From contig NZ_BMYK01000040.1 in NCBI RefSeq assembly GCF_014652235.1, positions 1 through 39,957 on the forward strand: 39,957 nt of DNA. Direction: 5' to 3'. Numbering within the stretch: the stretch's first letter is position 1; each line of letters opens with the position of its first letter. The DNA comes from Pseudorhodoferax aquiterrae (GTDB taxonomy: Bacteria > Pseudomonadota > Gammaproteobacteria > Burkholderiales > Burkholderiaceae_C). Below the pieces are notes generated by a model. It ran no database searches, was not told where the DNA came from, and saw only the letters and a list, made by a program, of their open reading frames with translations. The position numbers and the translations under genes are program-made. Of this stretch, positions 28,138 to 37,498 are shown one piece after another.

Positions 28138-28830
28138 ATGCTGCCCGTCCGTTCCACGCCATCCGCTTTCGCCCTCCAGGCGCCGTTGCAGGCCGCCATC
28201 GTCGACCTGGACGGCACCATGGTCGACACGCTCGGCGACTTCAGCGCGGCGCTGGACCGCATGCTGGCCGACCTGTCCCTGCCCGCGGTGCCGGCCGCCG
28301 CCGTGGCCGAGATGGTGGGCAAGGGCTCGGAGCACCTGATCCGCAGCGTGCTGGCCCGGGTGCAGGCCGACCCGGGGCTGTACGACGCCGCCTGGGCCAG
28401 CTACCAGCGCCACTACCCGCAGGTGAATGGCCGCCATTCGCAGGTGTACCCGGGCGTGGTCGAAGGCCTGCGCGCGCTGCAGGCGCGTGGCCTGGCACTG
28501 GCCTGCCTGACCAACAAGCCCACCGATTTCGCGCGCGCGCTGCTGCGTGACAAGGGGCTGGACGGCTTCTTCGCGCAGGTCTTCGGCGGCGATGCCTTCG
28601 CCCGCAAAAAGCCCGACCCGCTGCCCTTGCTGCGCACCTGCGAGGCCCTGGGCAGCCCGCCTGGACGCACGCTGATGCTGGGCGACTCCAGCAACGACGC
28701 CCAGGCCGCGCGCGCGGCGGGTTGCCCCGTGGTGCTGGTCAGCTACGGCTACAACCACGGCCAGCCGGTGCGCGCGGTCGATGCCGACGGCTGGGTCGAC
28801 TCGCTGGCCGAAGCCGCTGCCTTGCTGTAG
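28138..28830 (+). CDS. gph: Phosphoglycolate phosphatase (HAD superfamily)
   Basis: The 230-aa enzyme hydrolyses 2-phosphoglycolate from DNA repair or photorespiration. HAD motif I is 'IVDLDGTMVDT', with nucleophile Asp and acid/base Asp two residues later. Motif II includes 'CLTNKP', motif III Lys is in 'FARKKPDP', and motif IV is 'LGDSSNDAQAARAAG'. A GAGGA precedes the ATG. It probably belongs beside rpe and trpE ancestrally; here it follows an ECF sigma module and precedes katE. Confidence 0.92.
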   Translation: MLPVRSTPSAFALQAPLQAAIVDLDGTMVDTLGDFSAALDRMLADLSLPAVPAAAVAEMVGKGSEHLIRSVLARVQADPGLYDAAWASYQRHYPQVNGRHSQVYPGVVEGLRALQARGLALACLTNKPTDFARALLRDKGLDGFFAQVFGGDAFARKKPDPLPLLRTCEALGSPPGRTLMLGDSSNDAQAARAAGCPVVLVSYGYNHGQPVRAVDADGWVDSLAEAAALL

Positions 28831-28884
28831 TTGGCCTCCTACCGGCATTCGCAGGCTGGTCCCACAGCGCGCTGAAGCGGGCAA

Positions 28885-28897
28885 CTACCAGGGGTAG
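28885..28897. terminator. Small hairpin after gph
   Basis: CTACC-agg-GGTAG forms a 5-bp stem about 55 bp past the gph stop. It has no T-run, so termination is weakly supported; it might equally be a regulator site for katE. Confidence 0.25.
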
Positions 28898-28915
28898 CCC
28901 GGCGCCCGCTTAGCC

Positions 28916-28940
28916 TTGTGCGCATCGTCATTGCGCACAA
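28916..28940. promoter_or_regulatory. Inverted repeat upstream of the katE unit, candidate operator
   Basis: TTGTGCGCA (28916-28924) and TGCGCACAA (28932-28940) form a perfect 9-bp inverted repeat with a 7-bp spacer, ending 15 bp before the small ORF upstream of katE. Symmetry and place suit a dimeric regulator; which one is unknown. Confidence 0.45.
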
Positions 28941-28955
28941 AGAGGGGATCAGGTC

Positions 28956-29048
28956 ATGGACATCGTCGTTTGGGCTGTCGCGGGCATCGTGGGCGTGCTG
29001 GCATTGGTGGCCGTGGGCCGCGCCATCGCCTGCTGCGTGGACGCCTGA
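28956..29048 (+). CDS. 30-aa single-span membrane peptide upstream of katE
   Basis: ATG to TGA encodes 30 residues starting MDIVVWAVAGIVGVLALVAV, a good single transmembrane helix, ending with two Cys and Asp-Ala. AGGGGAT lies upstream. The stop is four bases before the katE ATG, and katE itself has only a weak ribosome-binding site, which suggests translational coupling. Whether the peptide is functional or a leader is not known. Confidence 0.5.
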   Translation: MDIVVWAVAGIVGVLALVAVGRAIACCVDA

Positions 29049-29052
29049 AGCG

Positions 29053-31236
29053 ATGGCGCGCAAGGACGCAGCCGGTGCCAAGGCGCCGCGGGCCGGCACC
29101 AGCCCCAAGCAGCAGCAGATGCAGACCTTCGCCGCGGCCGAGGCCACGGCGGCCACCGGCCTCACGACCAACCAGGGACTGCGGCTCTCGGACAACCACA
29201 ATTCGCTCAAGGCCGGCGTGCGCGGGCCCACGCTGCTCGAAGATTTCATCCTGCGCGAGAAGATCACGCACTTCGACCACGAGCGCATTCCCGAGCGCGT
29301 GGTCCACGCGCGCGGCGCCGGCGCGCACGGCTACTTCCAGCTGTACCGTTCTCTCGCGACCTATACGCGCGCGGCCTTCCTGCAGGACCCGGAGCAGCGC
29401 ACGCCGGTGTTCGTGCGCTTTTCCACCGTGGCCGGCTCGCGCGGCTCGGCCGACACGGTGCGCGACGTGCGCGGCTTCGCCGTGAAGTTCTACACCTCCG
29501 AGGGCAACTACGACCTCGTGGGCAACAACATGCCGGTGTTCTTCGTGCAGGACGCGATGAAGTTTCCGGACCTGATCCATGCCGTCAAGCCCGAGCCGCA
29601 CCACGAGATGCCGCAGGCCGCCAGCGCGCACGACACCTTCTGGGACTTCGCCTCGCTGATGCCCGAGACCACCCACATGCTGATGTGGGCCATGAGCGAC
29701 CGCGCCATCCCGCGCAGCTACCGCATGATGGAGGGCTTCGGCGTGCACACCTTCCGGCTCGTGAACGCGGGCGGCGATGCGGTGTTCGTCAAGTTCCACT
29801 GGAAGCCGAAGTTGGGCGTGCACGGCCTGGCCTGGGACGAGGCGCAGAAGATCGCCGGCACCGATCCCGACTTCCACCGGCGCGACCTCTGGGAAGCCAT
29901 CGAGCGCGGCGAGTTTCCCGAATGGGAGCTGGGCCTGCAGATCATCGACGAGGGCAAGGCCGACCAGCTCGGCTTCGACATCCTGGATCCGACCAAGCTG
30001 GTGCCCGAGGAGATGGTGCCGGTGCAGCGCGTGGGCAAGCTGGTGCTGGACCGCAACCCCGACAACTTCTTCGCCGAGACCGAGCAAGTGGCCTTCCACC
30101 CGGGCCACATCGTGCCGGGCATCGATTTCTCCAACGACCCGCTGCTGCAGGGCCGGCTGTTCTCCTACACCGACACCCAGCTCTCGCGCCTGGGCGGGCC
30201 GAACTTCCACGAGATCCCGATCAACCGCGGCGTCTGCCCCTTTCACAACTTTCAGCGCGACGGCATGCACCGCATGGCCGTCCACCGCGGCCGCGCCGCG
30301 TACGAGCCCAACACGCTGGGCCAGGCCGGCACGGAGTTCCGCGTCGACGGTGGGCCCCAGGGCTTCCAGGAGTTCCAGGCCGCCACCGGCACGCCGCGCA
30401 TCCGCCAGCGCAGTCCCTCGTTCGACGACCATTTCTCGCAGGCCGCGCTGTTCTGGCACAGCCAGGGGCCGGCCGAGAAGGAGCACATCGTGGCCGCCTT
30501 CCGCTTCGAGCTCGGCAAGGTCGAACATCCCGAGGTGCGCCAGCGCATGGTGGACAACCTGGCGCATGTGGACGCGATGCTCGCGCGCAAGGTGGCGTCC
30601 GGCCTGGGCCTCACACCCGATCCGCGCGCAGCGGCCGGCCGCGCCGGTTTCCGCGAGGTGCGCGGCAAGCTGCCCATCGAGGAATCGGCCGCGCTGCGCA
30701 TGGCGAGCCAGCCGCCTTCGGGTTCGCATCCACTGGCCACGCGCAAGGTGGCCGTGCTGGTGGCCGACGGCGTGGAGGTCCAGGGCCTGCGCCCGGTGCT
30801 GCAGGCGCTGCAGGAGGCGGGCGCGCATTGCCTGGTGCTGGCCCCCCAGCTGAGCCCCGTGGCGACCGAAGGCGGTCGGCAGTTCGCCGTGGACCATGCA
30901 CTGACGACCATGCCCTCGGTGCTGTTCGACGCGGTTCTGGTGGCCGGCGGCGAGCGCGCCGCGCAGGCGCTGGACGGCCTGGGTGCCGCCCACCACTTCG
31001 TGCTGCAGGCCTACAAGCACGCCAAGGCGGTCTGCGTGCTGGGGCAGGGCGCGGCGTTGCTGCGCTGGCTGGGACTGGACGCGCGCGCCGATGCGCAGGC
31101 GCTGGCCCGGCATCCGGGCGTGGTCATCGGACCCGGCGGGGCGGAGCGGGCGCCCGAGACGGCCAAGGCCTTCATCGATGCCATCGCCCGCCACCGGCAC
31201 TGGGACCGGCCGCTGGCCGACGGCGTGCCGGCCTGA
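29053..31236 (+). CDS. katE: Large-subunit (clade 2, HPII-type) catalase
   Basis: The 727-aa catalase degrades hydrogen peroxide. The core has distal His85 ('[15 protein letters not shown]'), Asn158/159 ('[10 protein letters not shown]') and proximal heme Tyr372 ('[15 protein letters not shown]'). His349 ('FHPGHIVPG') lies 23 residues before Tyr372, the spacing of the His392-Tyr415 pair that is covalently linked in E. coli HPII. The C-terminal 150 residues form a DJ-1/PfpI-like domain ('[20 protein letters not shown]'), typical of large-subunit catalases. [10 protein letters not shown] at 29053 is preferred; the open frame before it overlaps the small membrane ORF in another frame. The stop directly abuts the cheV stop. 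Confidence 0.95.
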   Translation: MARKDAAGAKAPRAGTSPKQQQMQTFAAAEATAATGLTTNQGLRLSDNHNSLKAGVRGPTLLEDFILREKITHFDHERIPERVVHARGAGAHGYFQLYRSLATYTRAAFLQDPEQRTPVFVRFSTVAGSRGSADTVRDVRGFAVKFYTSEGNYDLVGNNMPVFFVQDAMKFPDLIHAVKPEPHHEMPQAASAHDTFWDFASLMPETTHMLMWAMSDRAIPRSYRMMEGFGVHTFRLVNAGGDAVFVKFHWKPKLGVHGLAWDEAQKIAGTDPDFHRRDLWEAIERGEFPEWELGLQIIDEGKADQLGFDILDPTKLVPEEMVPVQRVGKLVLDRNPDNFFAETEQVAFHPGHIVPGIDFSNDPLLQGRLFSYTDTQLSRLGGPNFHEIPINRGVCPFHNFQRDGMHRMAVHRGRAAYEPNTLGQAGTEFRVDGGPQGFQEFQAATGTPRIRQRSPSFDDHFSQAALFWHSQGPAEKEHIVAAFRFELGKVEHPEVRQRMVDNLAHVDAMLARKVASGLGLTPDPRAAAGRAGFREVRGKLPIEESAALRMASQPPSGSHPLATRKVAVLVADGVEVQGLRPVLQALQEAGAHCLVLAPQLSPVATEGGRQFAVDHALTTMPSVLFDAVLVAGGERAAQALDGLGAAHHFVLQAYKHAKAVCVLGQGAALLRWLGLDARADAQALARHPGVVIGPGGAERAPETAKAFIDAIARHRHWDRPLADGVPA

Positions 31237-32211
31237 TCAGGCCACCATCTTGGCCATCCGCAGCATCTTGCGGATGGTGTCGGCCAGTTCCTCGATGACG
31301 AACTTGCCGACGTAGGCATCGGCGCCCACCGTCTTCACATGGCTTTCGTTGGTGGTGCCGGACAGCGAGGAATGGATCACCACCGGGATCGAGCGAAAGC
31401 GCGGATCCTGCTTGATCTTGCGCGTGAGCGTGAAGCCGTCCATCTCCGGCATTTCGAGGTCGGTCAGCACCATGGCCACCTTGGAGGAGACCGGCCTGCC
31501 CTCGGCCTCGGCCTTGCCGGCCAGGTCCTGCAGCTTGTCCCAGGCCTCGCGGCCCGACTTGGTCATGACGAAGGGCGTGCCCAGCGTCGACAGGCCCTTC
31601 TCGATCAGCGAACGCGCGATCAGCGAGTCGTCGGCCGCCAGGATCACGCTGCCCGGCGGTAGGCTCACCCGCGCACCCACGCTTTCCTCGGTGATCTCAG
31701 GTCCGGCCGGCGGCATCACCGTGCGCAGGATCTGCTCCACGTCCAGCACCTGGGCCAGCCGGGTGTTGTGCACGTCGCCGTCCAGCCGGGCGATGCTCGT
31801 GATCAGCCCGCCGGCCGAGGTGTTGGCCTCGGCCGAGAGCACCTGGTTCCAGTCCAGCCGCACGATCTCGTCGACTTCCTCGACCGCGAAGGCCTGGGTG
31901 GTGCGTGCGTACTCGGTCACGAGAAGGATGTTCAGGCCGGTCTGCGGCACGCAGCCCACGGCGGCCGGCAGGTTGATGACCGGGATCACCTGGCCGCGGA
32001 TGTTGGTCACGCCCATCATGTGGGCGGTGGAGTTGGCCACGGCCGTCACGGTCGGCATGACCATGATCTCGCGGACCTTGAACACGTTGATGCCGAATAG
32101 CTCGCGGTGCTCGGAATTGGGCGTCACGCCCAAGCGGAAGAGCAGCAGCTCGAATTTGTTGCTCGTCGTGAGGTTGGTGCGCTCGTCGACCTCTTTTTGT
32201 ACCGTGCTCAT
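31237..32211 (-). CDS. cheV: Chemotaxis coupling protein CheV (CheW-receiver fusion)
   Basis: The 324-aa protein has an N-terminal CheW-like domain (about 17-160, with 'MMGVTNIRGQVIPVINLP'). A receiver domain follows (about 188-318) with acidic D194-D195, phosphoacceptor D251 ('MVLTDLEMPEMDG'), S281 and K303. It couples chemoreceptors to CheA, and phosphorylation may adapt the signal. It is a single gene, not in a che cluster, convergent with katE with no gap. The two stops sit in the palindrome GGCCTGATCAGGCC (31230-31243). Confidence 0.93.
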   Translation of the reverse strand: MSTVQKEVDERTNLTTSNKFELLLFRLGVTPNSEHRELFGINVFKVREIMVMPTVTAVANSTAHMMGVTNIRGQVIPVINLPAAVGCVPQTGLNILLVTEYARTTQAFAVEEVDEIVRLDWNQVLSAEANTSAGGLITSIARLDGDVHNTRLAQVLDVEQILRTVMPPAGPEITEESVGARVSLPPGSVILAADDSLIARSLIEKGLSTLGTPFVMTKSGREAWDKLQDLAGKAEAEGRPVSSKVAMVLTDLEMPEMDGFTLTRKIKQDPRFRSIPVVIHSSLSGTTNESHVKTVGADAYVGKFVIEELADTIRKMLRMAKMVA

Positions 32212-32351
32212 GACAAATATTCCCCTGGACCCGTTACTGGGTTGAAACGATTGTGGGTGCCGGCCCTGGGCTGGTCAACATCAGCCGCCAACTGGTCGCG
32301 AACAGCCGCCAAGCGGCAGCGCTTCGCGTCTCTTTGCTACACTCGCCGCCC

Positions 32352-32432
32352 ATGTCCGCTCACAGCACCAAGACATCAGGCGCAGGCCGGGGAGCCTGGC
32401 CCTGGCGTAAGCCAACGACAAGCCGCACCTGA
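32352..32432 (+). CDS. trpL: trp leader peptide (two Trp codons)
   Basis: The 26-codon ORF starts MSAHSTKTSGAGRGAWPWRK, with Trp16 and Trp18, and ends at TGA 144 nt before trpE. A -10-like TACACT (32338-32343) lies just upstream. Closely spaced Trp codons in a short ORF before trpE are the mark of ribosome-mediated attenuation. The peptide is too short for normal gene calling. Confidence 0.6.
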   Translation: MSAHSTKTSGAGRGAWPWRKPTTSRT

Positions 32433-32434
32433 TT

Positions 32435-32512
32435 GCACGGCGCATCGCCGTGCGCCCGTGCTCTTCGCGCCTCCCTCCCTCCCGCGCAAGGGCTTTTGGA
32501 TACGAAGGCAGC
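32435..32512 (+). promoter_or_regulatory. Probable trp attenuator region
   Basis: Directly after the leader stop is a perfect hairpin GCACGGCG-cat-CGCCGTGC (32435-32453). A second copy of CCGTGC (32455-32460) offers an alternative partner for GCACGG. A pyrimidine-rich run and AAGGGCTTTT follow near 32489-32498. The alternative pairings fit an attenuator, but the terminator stem itself is weak by eye. The stretch 32212-32575 holds no other gene. Confidence 0.45.
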
Positions 32513-32575
32513 ACCCCGCTGCCGCCGGGACGCCCACCCTCCACAAGCGCCCGGCGTGAACTTCGAAAGCACGCT

Positions 32576-34078
32576 GTGATCACTGAACTGGAATTCAAGA
32601 GCCTGTCCAAGGACGGCTACAACCGCATCCCCCTCATCGTCGAGGCCTTCGCGGACCTCGAAACCCCGCTCTCGCTGTACCTCAAGCTCGCCCATTCCCA
32701 GGGCGGCGGCAAGTTCAGCTTCCTGCTCGAATCCGTGGTGGGCGGCGAGCGCTTCGGCCGCTACAGCTTCATCGGCCTGCCGGCGCGCACGCTGCTGCGG
32801 GCGAGCGGCTTCGGCGCCCAAGCGCGCACCGAGGTCGTGACCGACGGGCAGGTGGTCGAGGCCGCCGCAGGCAATCCGCTGGACTTCATTGAGGCCTACC
32901 AGAAGCGTTTCAAGGTCGCGCTGCGCCCGGGGCTGCCGCGCTTTTGTGGCGGCCTGGCCGGCTACTTCGGCTACGACGCGGTGCGCTACATGGAGAAGAA
33001 GCTCGAGAACAGCTGCCCGCCCGACCAGCTGGGCTGCCCCGACATCCTGCTGCTGCAGTGCGAGGAACTGGCCGTCATCGACAACCTCTCGGGCAAGCTC
33101 TACCTGATCGTCTACGCGGACCCCAAGCAGCCCGAGGCCTATGCCAACGGCAAGCGCCGGCTGCGCGAGCTCAAGGACAAGCTGCGCTACTCCGTGAGCG
33201 CGCCGCGGGTCTTGCCCACGCTGGCGCACCCGGCCGAGCGGCCGTTCGGCAAGGCGACGTACCTCAAGGCCGTGGAAGAGGCCAAGGAGCTCATCGCGGC
33301 GGGCGATTTCATGCAGGTGCAGGTGGGCCAGCGCATCAGCAAGCGCTACACCGAATCGCCGCTGTCGCTGTACCGCGCGCTGCGCTCGCTGAATCCCAGT
33401 CCCTACATGTACTACTACGACATGGGCGACCACCATGTCGTGGGCGCCTCGCCCGAGATCCTGGTGCGCCAGGAGGTCACCGAGGCCGGCGAGCAGAAGG
33501 TCACGATCCGCCCGCTGGCCGGCACGCGGCCACGCGGCGCTTCGCTGGAGCAGGACAAGGCGGCCGAGGTCGAGCTCGTGAACGACCCCAAGGAACGGGC
33601 CGAGCACGTGATGCTGATCGACCTGGCGCGCAACGACATCGGCCGCATCGCCAAGATCGGCACGGTGAAGGTGACAGAGGCCTTCGCCGTGGAGCGCTAC
33701 AGCCACGTGATGCACATCGTCAGCAACGTCGAGGGCATCCTGAAGGACGGCATGACCAACATGGACGTGCTGCGCGCCACCTTCCCGGCCGGCACGCTGA
33801 CCGGCGCGCCCAAGGTGCATGCCATGGAACTCATCGACAAGCTGGAGCCGACCAAGCGCGGCCTGTACGGCGGCGCCTGCGGCTACATCAGCTACGCGGG
33901 CGACATGGACGTGGCCATCGCGATCCGCACCGGCGTGATCAAGGACCAGACCCTGCACGTGCAGGCCGCGGCCGGCGTGGTGGCCGATTCGGTGCCCGAG
34001 CTGGAATGGAAGGAAACCGAAGCCAAGGCGCGCGCGCTGCTGCGCGCCAGCGAACTCGTCGAAGAAGGTCTGGAGTAA
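32576..34078 (+). CDS. trpE: Anthranilate synthase component I
   Basis: The 500-aa enzyme makes anthranilate from chorismate, using ammonia from TrpG, as the first committed step to tryptophan. It starts at a GTG (32576), coding MITELEFKSL, which matches the family N-terminus; an in-frame extension upstream crosses the attenuator and is unlikely. 'FSFLLESVVGGERFGRYSFI' (47-66) includes the LLES motif involved in tryptophan feedback. The C-terminal chorismate-binding part includes 'DIGRIAKIGTVKV', 'FPAGTLTGAPKVHAMELID' and 'GAAGVVADSVPE'-like 'AAAGVVADSVPE'. trpG starts 6 bp after it. Confidence 0.96.
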   Translation: MITELEFKSLSKDGYNRIPLIVEAFADLETPLSLYLKLAHSQGGGKFSFLLESVVGGERFGRYSFIGLPARTLLRASGFGAQARTEVVTDGQVVEAAAGNPLDFIEAYQKRFKVALRPGLPRFCGGLAGYFGYDAVRYMEKKLENSCPPDQLGCPDILLLQCEELAVIDNLSGKLYLIVYADPKQPEAYANGKRRLRELKDKLRYSVSAPRVLPTLAHPAERPFGKATYLKAVEEAKELIAAGDFMQVQVGQRISKRYTESPLSLYRALRSLNPSPYMYYYDMGDHHVVGASPEILVRQEVTEAGEQKVTIRPLAGTRPRGASLEQDKAAEVELVNDPKERAEHVMLIDLARNDIGRIAKIGTVKVTEAFAVERYSHVMHIVSNVEGILKDGMTNMDVLRATFPAGTLTGAPKVHAMELIDKLEPTKRGLYGGACGYISYAGDMDVAIAIRTGVIKDQTLHVQAAAGVVADSVPELEWKETEAKARALLRASELVEEGLE

Positions 34079-34084
34079 ACCGCC

Positions 34085-34660
34085 ATGGCACAAAAGCTTT
34101 TGATGGTCGACAACTACGACAGCTTCACCTTCAACCTGGTGCAGTACTTCGGTGAACTGGGGGCCGAGGTCGAGGTGTTCCGCAACGACGAGATCGACAT
34201 CGCGGGCGTGGCCGCGCGCGCGCCCGACCTGCTCGTGATCTCGCCCGGTCCCTGCTCGCCGGCCGAGGCCGGCATCTCGGTCGAGGCGATCCGGCATTTC
34301 GCGGGCAAGCTGCCCATCCTGGGCGTGTGCCTGGGGCACCAGAGCATCGGCGCGGCCTTCGGCGGCCAGATCGTGCGGGCGCAGCAGCTCATGCACGGCA
34401 AGACCAGCGAGATCACGACCACGCGCGAAGGCGTGTTCGCCGACCTGCCCGAGCGTTTCACGGTCAACCGCTACCACTCGCTGGCCATCGCGCGCGACAC
34501 GCTTCCGGCTGCGCTGGCCGTGACGGCCCGCACCGAGGACGGCGAGATCATGGGCGTGCGGCACAAGGAATTGCCGATCCAGGGCGTGCAGTTCCATCCC
34601 GAGTCCATCCTGACCGAGCATGGGCACGCGATGCTGCGCAACTTCCTGGAGCAGCGGTGA
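34085..34660 (+). CDS. trpG: Anthranilate synthase component II (glutamine amidotransferase)
   Basis: The 191-aa class I amidotransferase supplies ammonia to TrpE. The catalytic triad is Cys82 ('[11 protein letters not shown]'), His171 and Glu173 ('[13 protein letters not shown]'). '[20 protein letters not shown]' and '[14 protein letters not shown]' are standard. It may also serve p-aminobenzoate synthase, as in some bacteria with a single amidotransferase. An intergenic repeat begins at the base after its stop. Confidence 0.95.
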   Translation: MAQKLLMVDNYDSFTFNLVQYFGELGAEVEVFRNDEIDIAGVAARAPDLLVISPGPCSPAEAGISVEAIRHFAGKLPILGVCLGHQSIGAAFGGQIVRAQQLMHGKTSEITTTREGVFADLPERFTVNRYHSLAIARDTLPAALAVTARTEDGEIMGVRHKELPIQGVQFHPESILTEHGHAMLRNFLEQR

Positions 34661-34740
34661 GGCCCGCCGCCGGGCCGCCCCAAGGCGGGCCAGCCCCCTC
34701 GGGGGGCAGCGAACCTCGCGCAGCGGGGAGCGTGGGGGCA
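34661..34740. repeat. GC-rich intergenic repeat after trpG
   Basis: This 80-bp block has arms GGCCCGCC (34661-34668) and GGCGGGCC (34684-34691), then the hairpin GCCCCCTCGGGGGGC (34693-34707), then AGCGGGGAGCGTGGGGGCA. From memory this type of block recurs between genes in Comamonadaceae genomes; I cannot count copies here. It contains the most likely start codon of the next gene. Confidence 0.6.
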
Positions 34741-35769
34741 CCTTTTGTCGTCGACCTGCGGAGCGACACGGTCACGCGGCCGACGCCCGCCATGCGCGAG
34801 GCGATGTGGGCCGCGCCGCTCGGCGACGACGTGTTCGGTGACGACCCGACGGTGCAGGCGCTGCAGGAGCGCATCGCGGGCCTGCTGGGCTTCGAGGCGG
34901 CGCTGTTCGTGCCCAGCGGCACGCAGAGCAACCTCTGCGCGATCCTTGCGCACTGCGGCCGCGGCGACGAGTACATCGTGGGCCAGATGCAGCACGCCTA
35001 CCGCTGGGAGGCCGGGGGCGCCGCCGTGCTGGGCAGCGTGCAGCCCCAGCCCATTGCGCACGCGGCCGACGGCACCTTGCCGCTGGCCGAGATCGAGGCG
35101 GCGATCAAGCCCGACGACGCGCATTTCGCGCGCACGCGGTTGCTGGCGCTCGAGAACACGCTGGGCGGGCAGCTGCTGCCGTTCGACTACGTGCAGGCCG
35201 CCACGCAACTGGCGGCCGACAAGGGCCTGGCGCGGCACCTGGACGGCGCGCGGCTGTTCAACGCGGCCACGGCGCAGGGGACGGACGCCTACTTGGAGGC
35301 CAAGCGCATCGCGCAGTGCTTCGACAGCGTCTCGGTCTGCTTCAGCAAGGGCCTGGGCGCGCCCGTGGGCTCGGCCCTGTGCGGCTCGCGCGAATTCATT
35401 GCGCGGGCCCACCGCATCCGCAAGATGGCCGGCGGCGGCATGCGCCAGGCCGGCCTGCTGGCCGCGGCGGCGCTGCATGCGCTGGACCACCATGTCGCGC
35501 GCCTGGCCGACGACCATGCGCTGGCGCGCCGGCTGGCCGAGGGCCTGGCCGGCATCGACGGCGTGCAGCCGCAGGCGCCGCACAGCAACATCGTGTTTGC
35601 CACGCTGACCGGTGCGGCGCGCGAACGCGGCGGCGGGCTACTGCCCTACCTGGCCGAGCGCGGCGTCCTGGCCACGGGCCTGTACCAGCTGCGTTTCGTG
35701 ACCCATCTGGACGTGGACGCGGCCGGCGTGGACCGCGCCGTGGCGGCCGTGCGCGCGTACTTCGCGTAG
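34732..35769 (+). CDS. ltaE: Low-specificity L-threonine aldolase
   Basis: The 345-aa PLP enzyme cleaves threonine or allo-threonine to glycine and acetaldehyde. The family N-terminal motif '[20 protein letters not shown]' starts six residues in, and PLP Lys206 lies in '[14 protein letters not shown]'. '[11 protein letters not shown]' and '[10 protein letters not shown]' are also diagnostic. No ATG precedes the motif; the only good start is GTG at 34732, inside the intergenic repeat and with GGGGAG only one base upstream. The 5' end may have been remodelled by the repeat. It sits inside the trp gene block with the exporter gene. Confidence 0.88.
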   Translation: MGAPFVVDLRSDTVTRPTPAMREAMWAAPLGDDVFGDDPTVQALQERIAGLLGFEAALFVPSGTQSNLCAILAHCGRGDEYIVGQMQHAYRWEAGGAAVLGSVQPQPIAHAADGTLPLAEIEAAIKPDDAHFARTRLLALENTLGGQLLPFDYVQAATQLAADKGLARHLDGARLFNAATAQGTDAYLEAKRIAQCFDSVSVCFSKGLGAPVGSALCGSREFIARAHRIRKMAGGGMRQAGLLAAAALHALDHHVARLADDHALARRLAEGLAGIDGVQPQAPHSNIVFATLTGAARERGGGLLPYLAERGVLATGLYQLRFVTHLDVDAAGVDRAVAAVRAYFA

Positions 35770-35785
35770 GCATGACGAGGCGGCC

Positions 35786-36436
35786 ATGCCGGACTTCCAC
35801 CATCTGCTGCTGTTCGTCGCGGCCGGCTGGCTGCTGAACCTCACGCCGGGTCCCGACGTGCTGTGCATCGTGCGCCACGCGCTGCGCGGCGGCGCCCGTG
35901 CCGGCATCCTGGCCGGGCTGGGCATCACGGCCGGCTGCTTCGTGCACGTGGCGGCCGCGGCCGTCGGCGTGGGCGCGCTGCTGGCGGCCTCGGCCACGGC
36001 CTTCAACGTGCTCAAGTGGGTCGGCGCGGCCTACCTGGCCTACACCGGCTTGCGCCTGCTGTTCGCGCGCTCTGGCGGCAGCCCGCTCGACCAGGCGCAG
36101 GCTGGGCCCCTGGGTGCACCCGCGGCGCCGCGCCGCGTGTTCCTCGACGGCTTCTGGACCAATGTGCTGAACCCCAAGGTGGCCTTGTTCTTCCTGGCCT
36201 TCGTGCCGCAGTTCATCGCGCCGGGCACGGCGGATGCGGCCTGGGTCTTCGTGGCCCTGGGCGTGCTGTTCAACCTCAACGCCATTCCGGTCAACGTGGG
36301 CTGGGCGCTGGCCGCGGCCTGGATGGCGCGGCGTGCCCGCGTGCAGCGCGGCCTGGCCTGGCTGGACCGCGTGGCCGGCGTGCTGTTCATCGGCTTCGGC
36401 CTGCGGCTGGCCTGGGCCGAGAGCCCGTCGCGCTGA
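35786..36436 (+). CDS. LysE/RhtB family amino-acid exporter
   Basis: The 216-aa membrane protein has about six hydrophobic helices and the family features '[20 protein letters not shown]' (18-37) and '[20 protein letters not shown]'. Members export amino acids such as lysine, threonine, homoserine or leucine. It lies between threonine aldolase and trpD, 16 bp after the former. Threonine or an aromatic amino acid are reasonable guesses for substrate, from context only. Confidence 0.88.
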   Translation: MPDFHHLLLFVAAGWLLNLTPGPDVLCIVRHALRGGARAGILAGLGITAGCFVHVAAAAVGVGALLAASATAFNVLKWVGAAYLAYTGLRLLFARSGGSPLDQAQAGPLGAPAAPRRVFLDGFWTNVLNPKVALFFLAFVPQFIAPGTADAAWVFVALGVLFNLNAIPVNVGWALAAAWMARRARVQRGLAWLDRVAGVLFIGFGLRLAWAESPSR

Positions 36437-36459
36437 AGACCCCCCATTCGGAGAATCCC

Positions 36460-37491
36460 ATGATCACCCCCCAGGAAGCGCTGCAGCGCACCATCGAACA
36501 CCGCGAGATCTTCCACGACGAGATGCTGCACATCATGCGGCTCATCATGCGCGGCGAATGCTCGCCCGTGATGATGGCAGCGCTGATCACGGGCCTGCGC
36601 GTCAAGAAGGAAACCATCGGCGAGATCACGGCCGCTGCCCAGGTCATGCGCGAGTTCGCGACCAAGGTGCAGGTGGCCGACACGCGCCACCTGGTCGACA
36701 TCGTGGGCACGGGCGGCGATGGCTCGCACACCTTCAACATCTCGACCTGCGCGATGTTCGTGGCGGCGGCGGCCGGCGCCAAGGTCAGCAAGCACGGCGG
36801 GCGCAGCGTGTCCAGCAAGTCCGGCAGTGCCGACGTGCTGGAGGCGCTGGGCGTGGACATCCAGCGCACGCCCGAACAGATTGCGCGCTGCATCGCCGAA
36901 GTCGGCATCGGCTTCATGTTCGCGCCCAACCACCATCCGGCCATGAAGAACGTAGCGCCCGTGCGCAAGGAACTGGGCGTGCGCACCATCTTCAACATCC
37001 TGGGGCCGCTCACCAACCCGGCGTCCGCGCCCAACATCCTGATGGGCGTGTTCCACCCCGATCTGGTCGGGATCCAGGTGCGCGCGCTGCAGCGCCTGGG
37101 CGCCGAGCACGCGCTCGTGGTCTACGGCAAGGACGGCATGGACGAGGTCAGCCTGGGCGCGGCCACGCTGGTCGGCGAGCTCAAGGACGGCGAGGTGCGC
37201 GAATACGAGATCCATCCCGAGGACTTCGGCATGGCCATGGTCAGCAACCGCGCGCTGCGCGTGGAGACGCCCGAGCAGTCGCAGGCGATCCTGCGCAGCG
37301 TGCTCGAGGGCGAGCACGGCCCGGCCTACGACATCGTGGTGCTGAACGCCGGCGCGGCGCTGTACGCTGCCAATGTGAGCGCCTCCATCGCCGAGGGCAT
37401 CGCCGCAGCGCGCCAGGCCATCGCCTCGGGCGCCGCCCAATCCAAACTGGCCCAGTTCGCCGCGCTCACGCGCGAGCTGGCCGCAGCCTGA
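36460..37491 (+). CDS. trpD: Anthranilate phosphoribosyltransferase
   Basis: The 343-aa enzyme joins anthranilate and PRPP. The glycine-rich PRPP loop '[15 protein letters not shown]' begins near residue 82. '[20 protein letters not shown]', '[20 protein letters not shown]' and '[11 protein letters not shown]' are family signatures. CGGAG precedes the ATG at 36460. It is 23 bp after the exporter gene and 7 bp before trpC. Confidence 0.97.
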   Translation: MITPQEALQRTIEHREIFHDEMLHIMRLIMRGECSPVMMAALITGLRVKKETIGEITAAAQVMREFATKVQVADTRHLVDIVGTGGDGSHTFNISTCAMFVAAAAGAKVSKHGGRSVSSKSGSADVLEALGVDIQRTPEQIARCIAEVGIGFMFAPNHHPAMKNVAPVRKELGVRTIFNILGPLTNPASAPNILMGVFHPDLVGIQVRALQRLGAEHALVVYGKDGMDEVSLGAATLVGELKDGEVREYEIHPEDFGMAMVSNRALRVETPEQSQAILRSVLEGEHGPAYDIVVLNAGAALYAANVSASIAEGIAAARQAIASGAAQSKLAQFAALTRELAAA

Positions 37492-37498
37492 GACCGCC

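Noticed and set aside
28954-31200. 748-codon open frame antisense to katE
   Set aside because: GC-driven shadow. The katE strand has full catalase motifs; the antisense product is His/Gly/Val/Ala-rich with no recognisable fold.
31230-31243. GGCCTGATCAGGCC as a bidirectional terminator between katE and cheV
   Set aside because: It is a 14-bp palindrome formed by two abutting stop codons, with no loop and no T-run.
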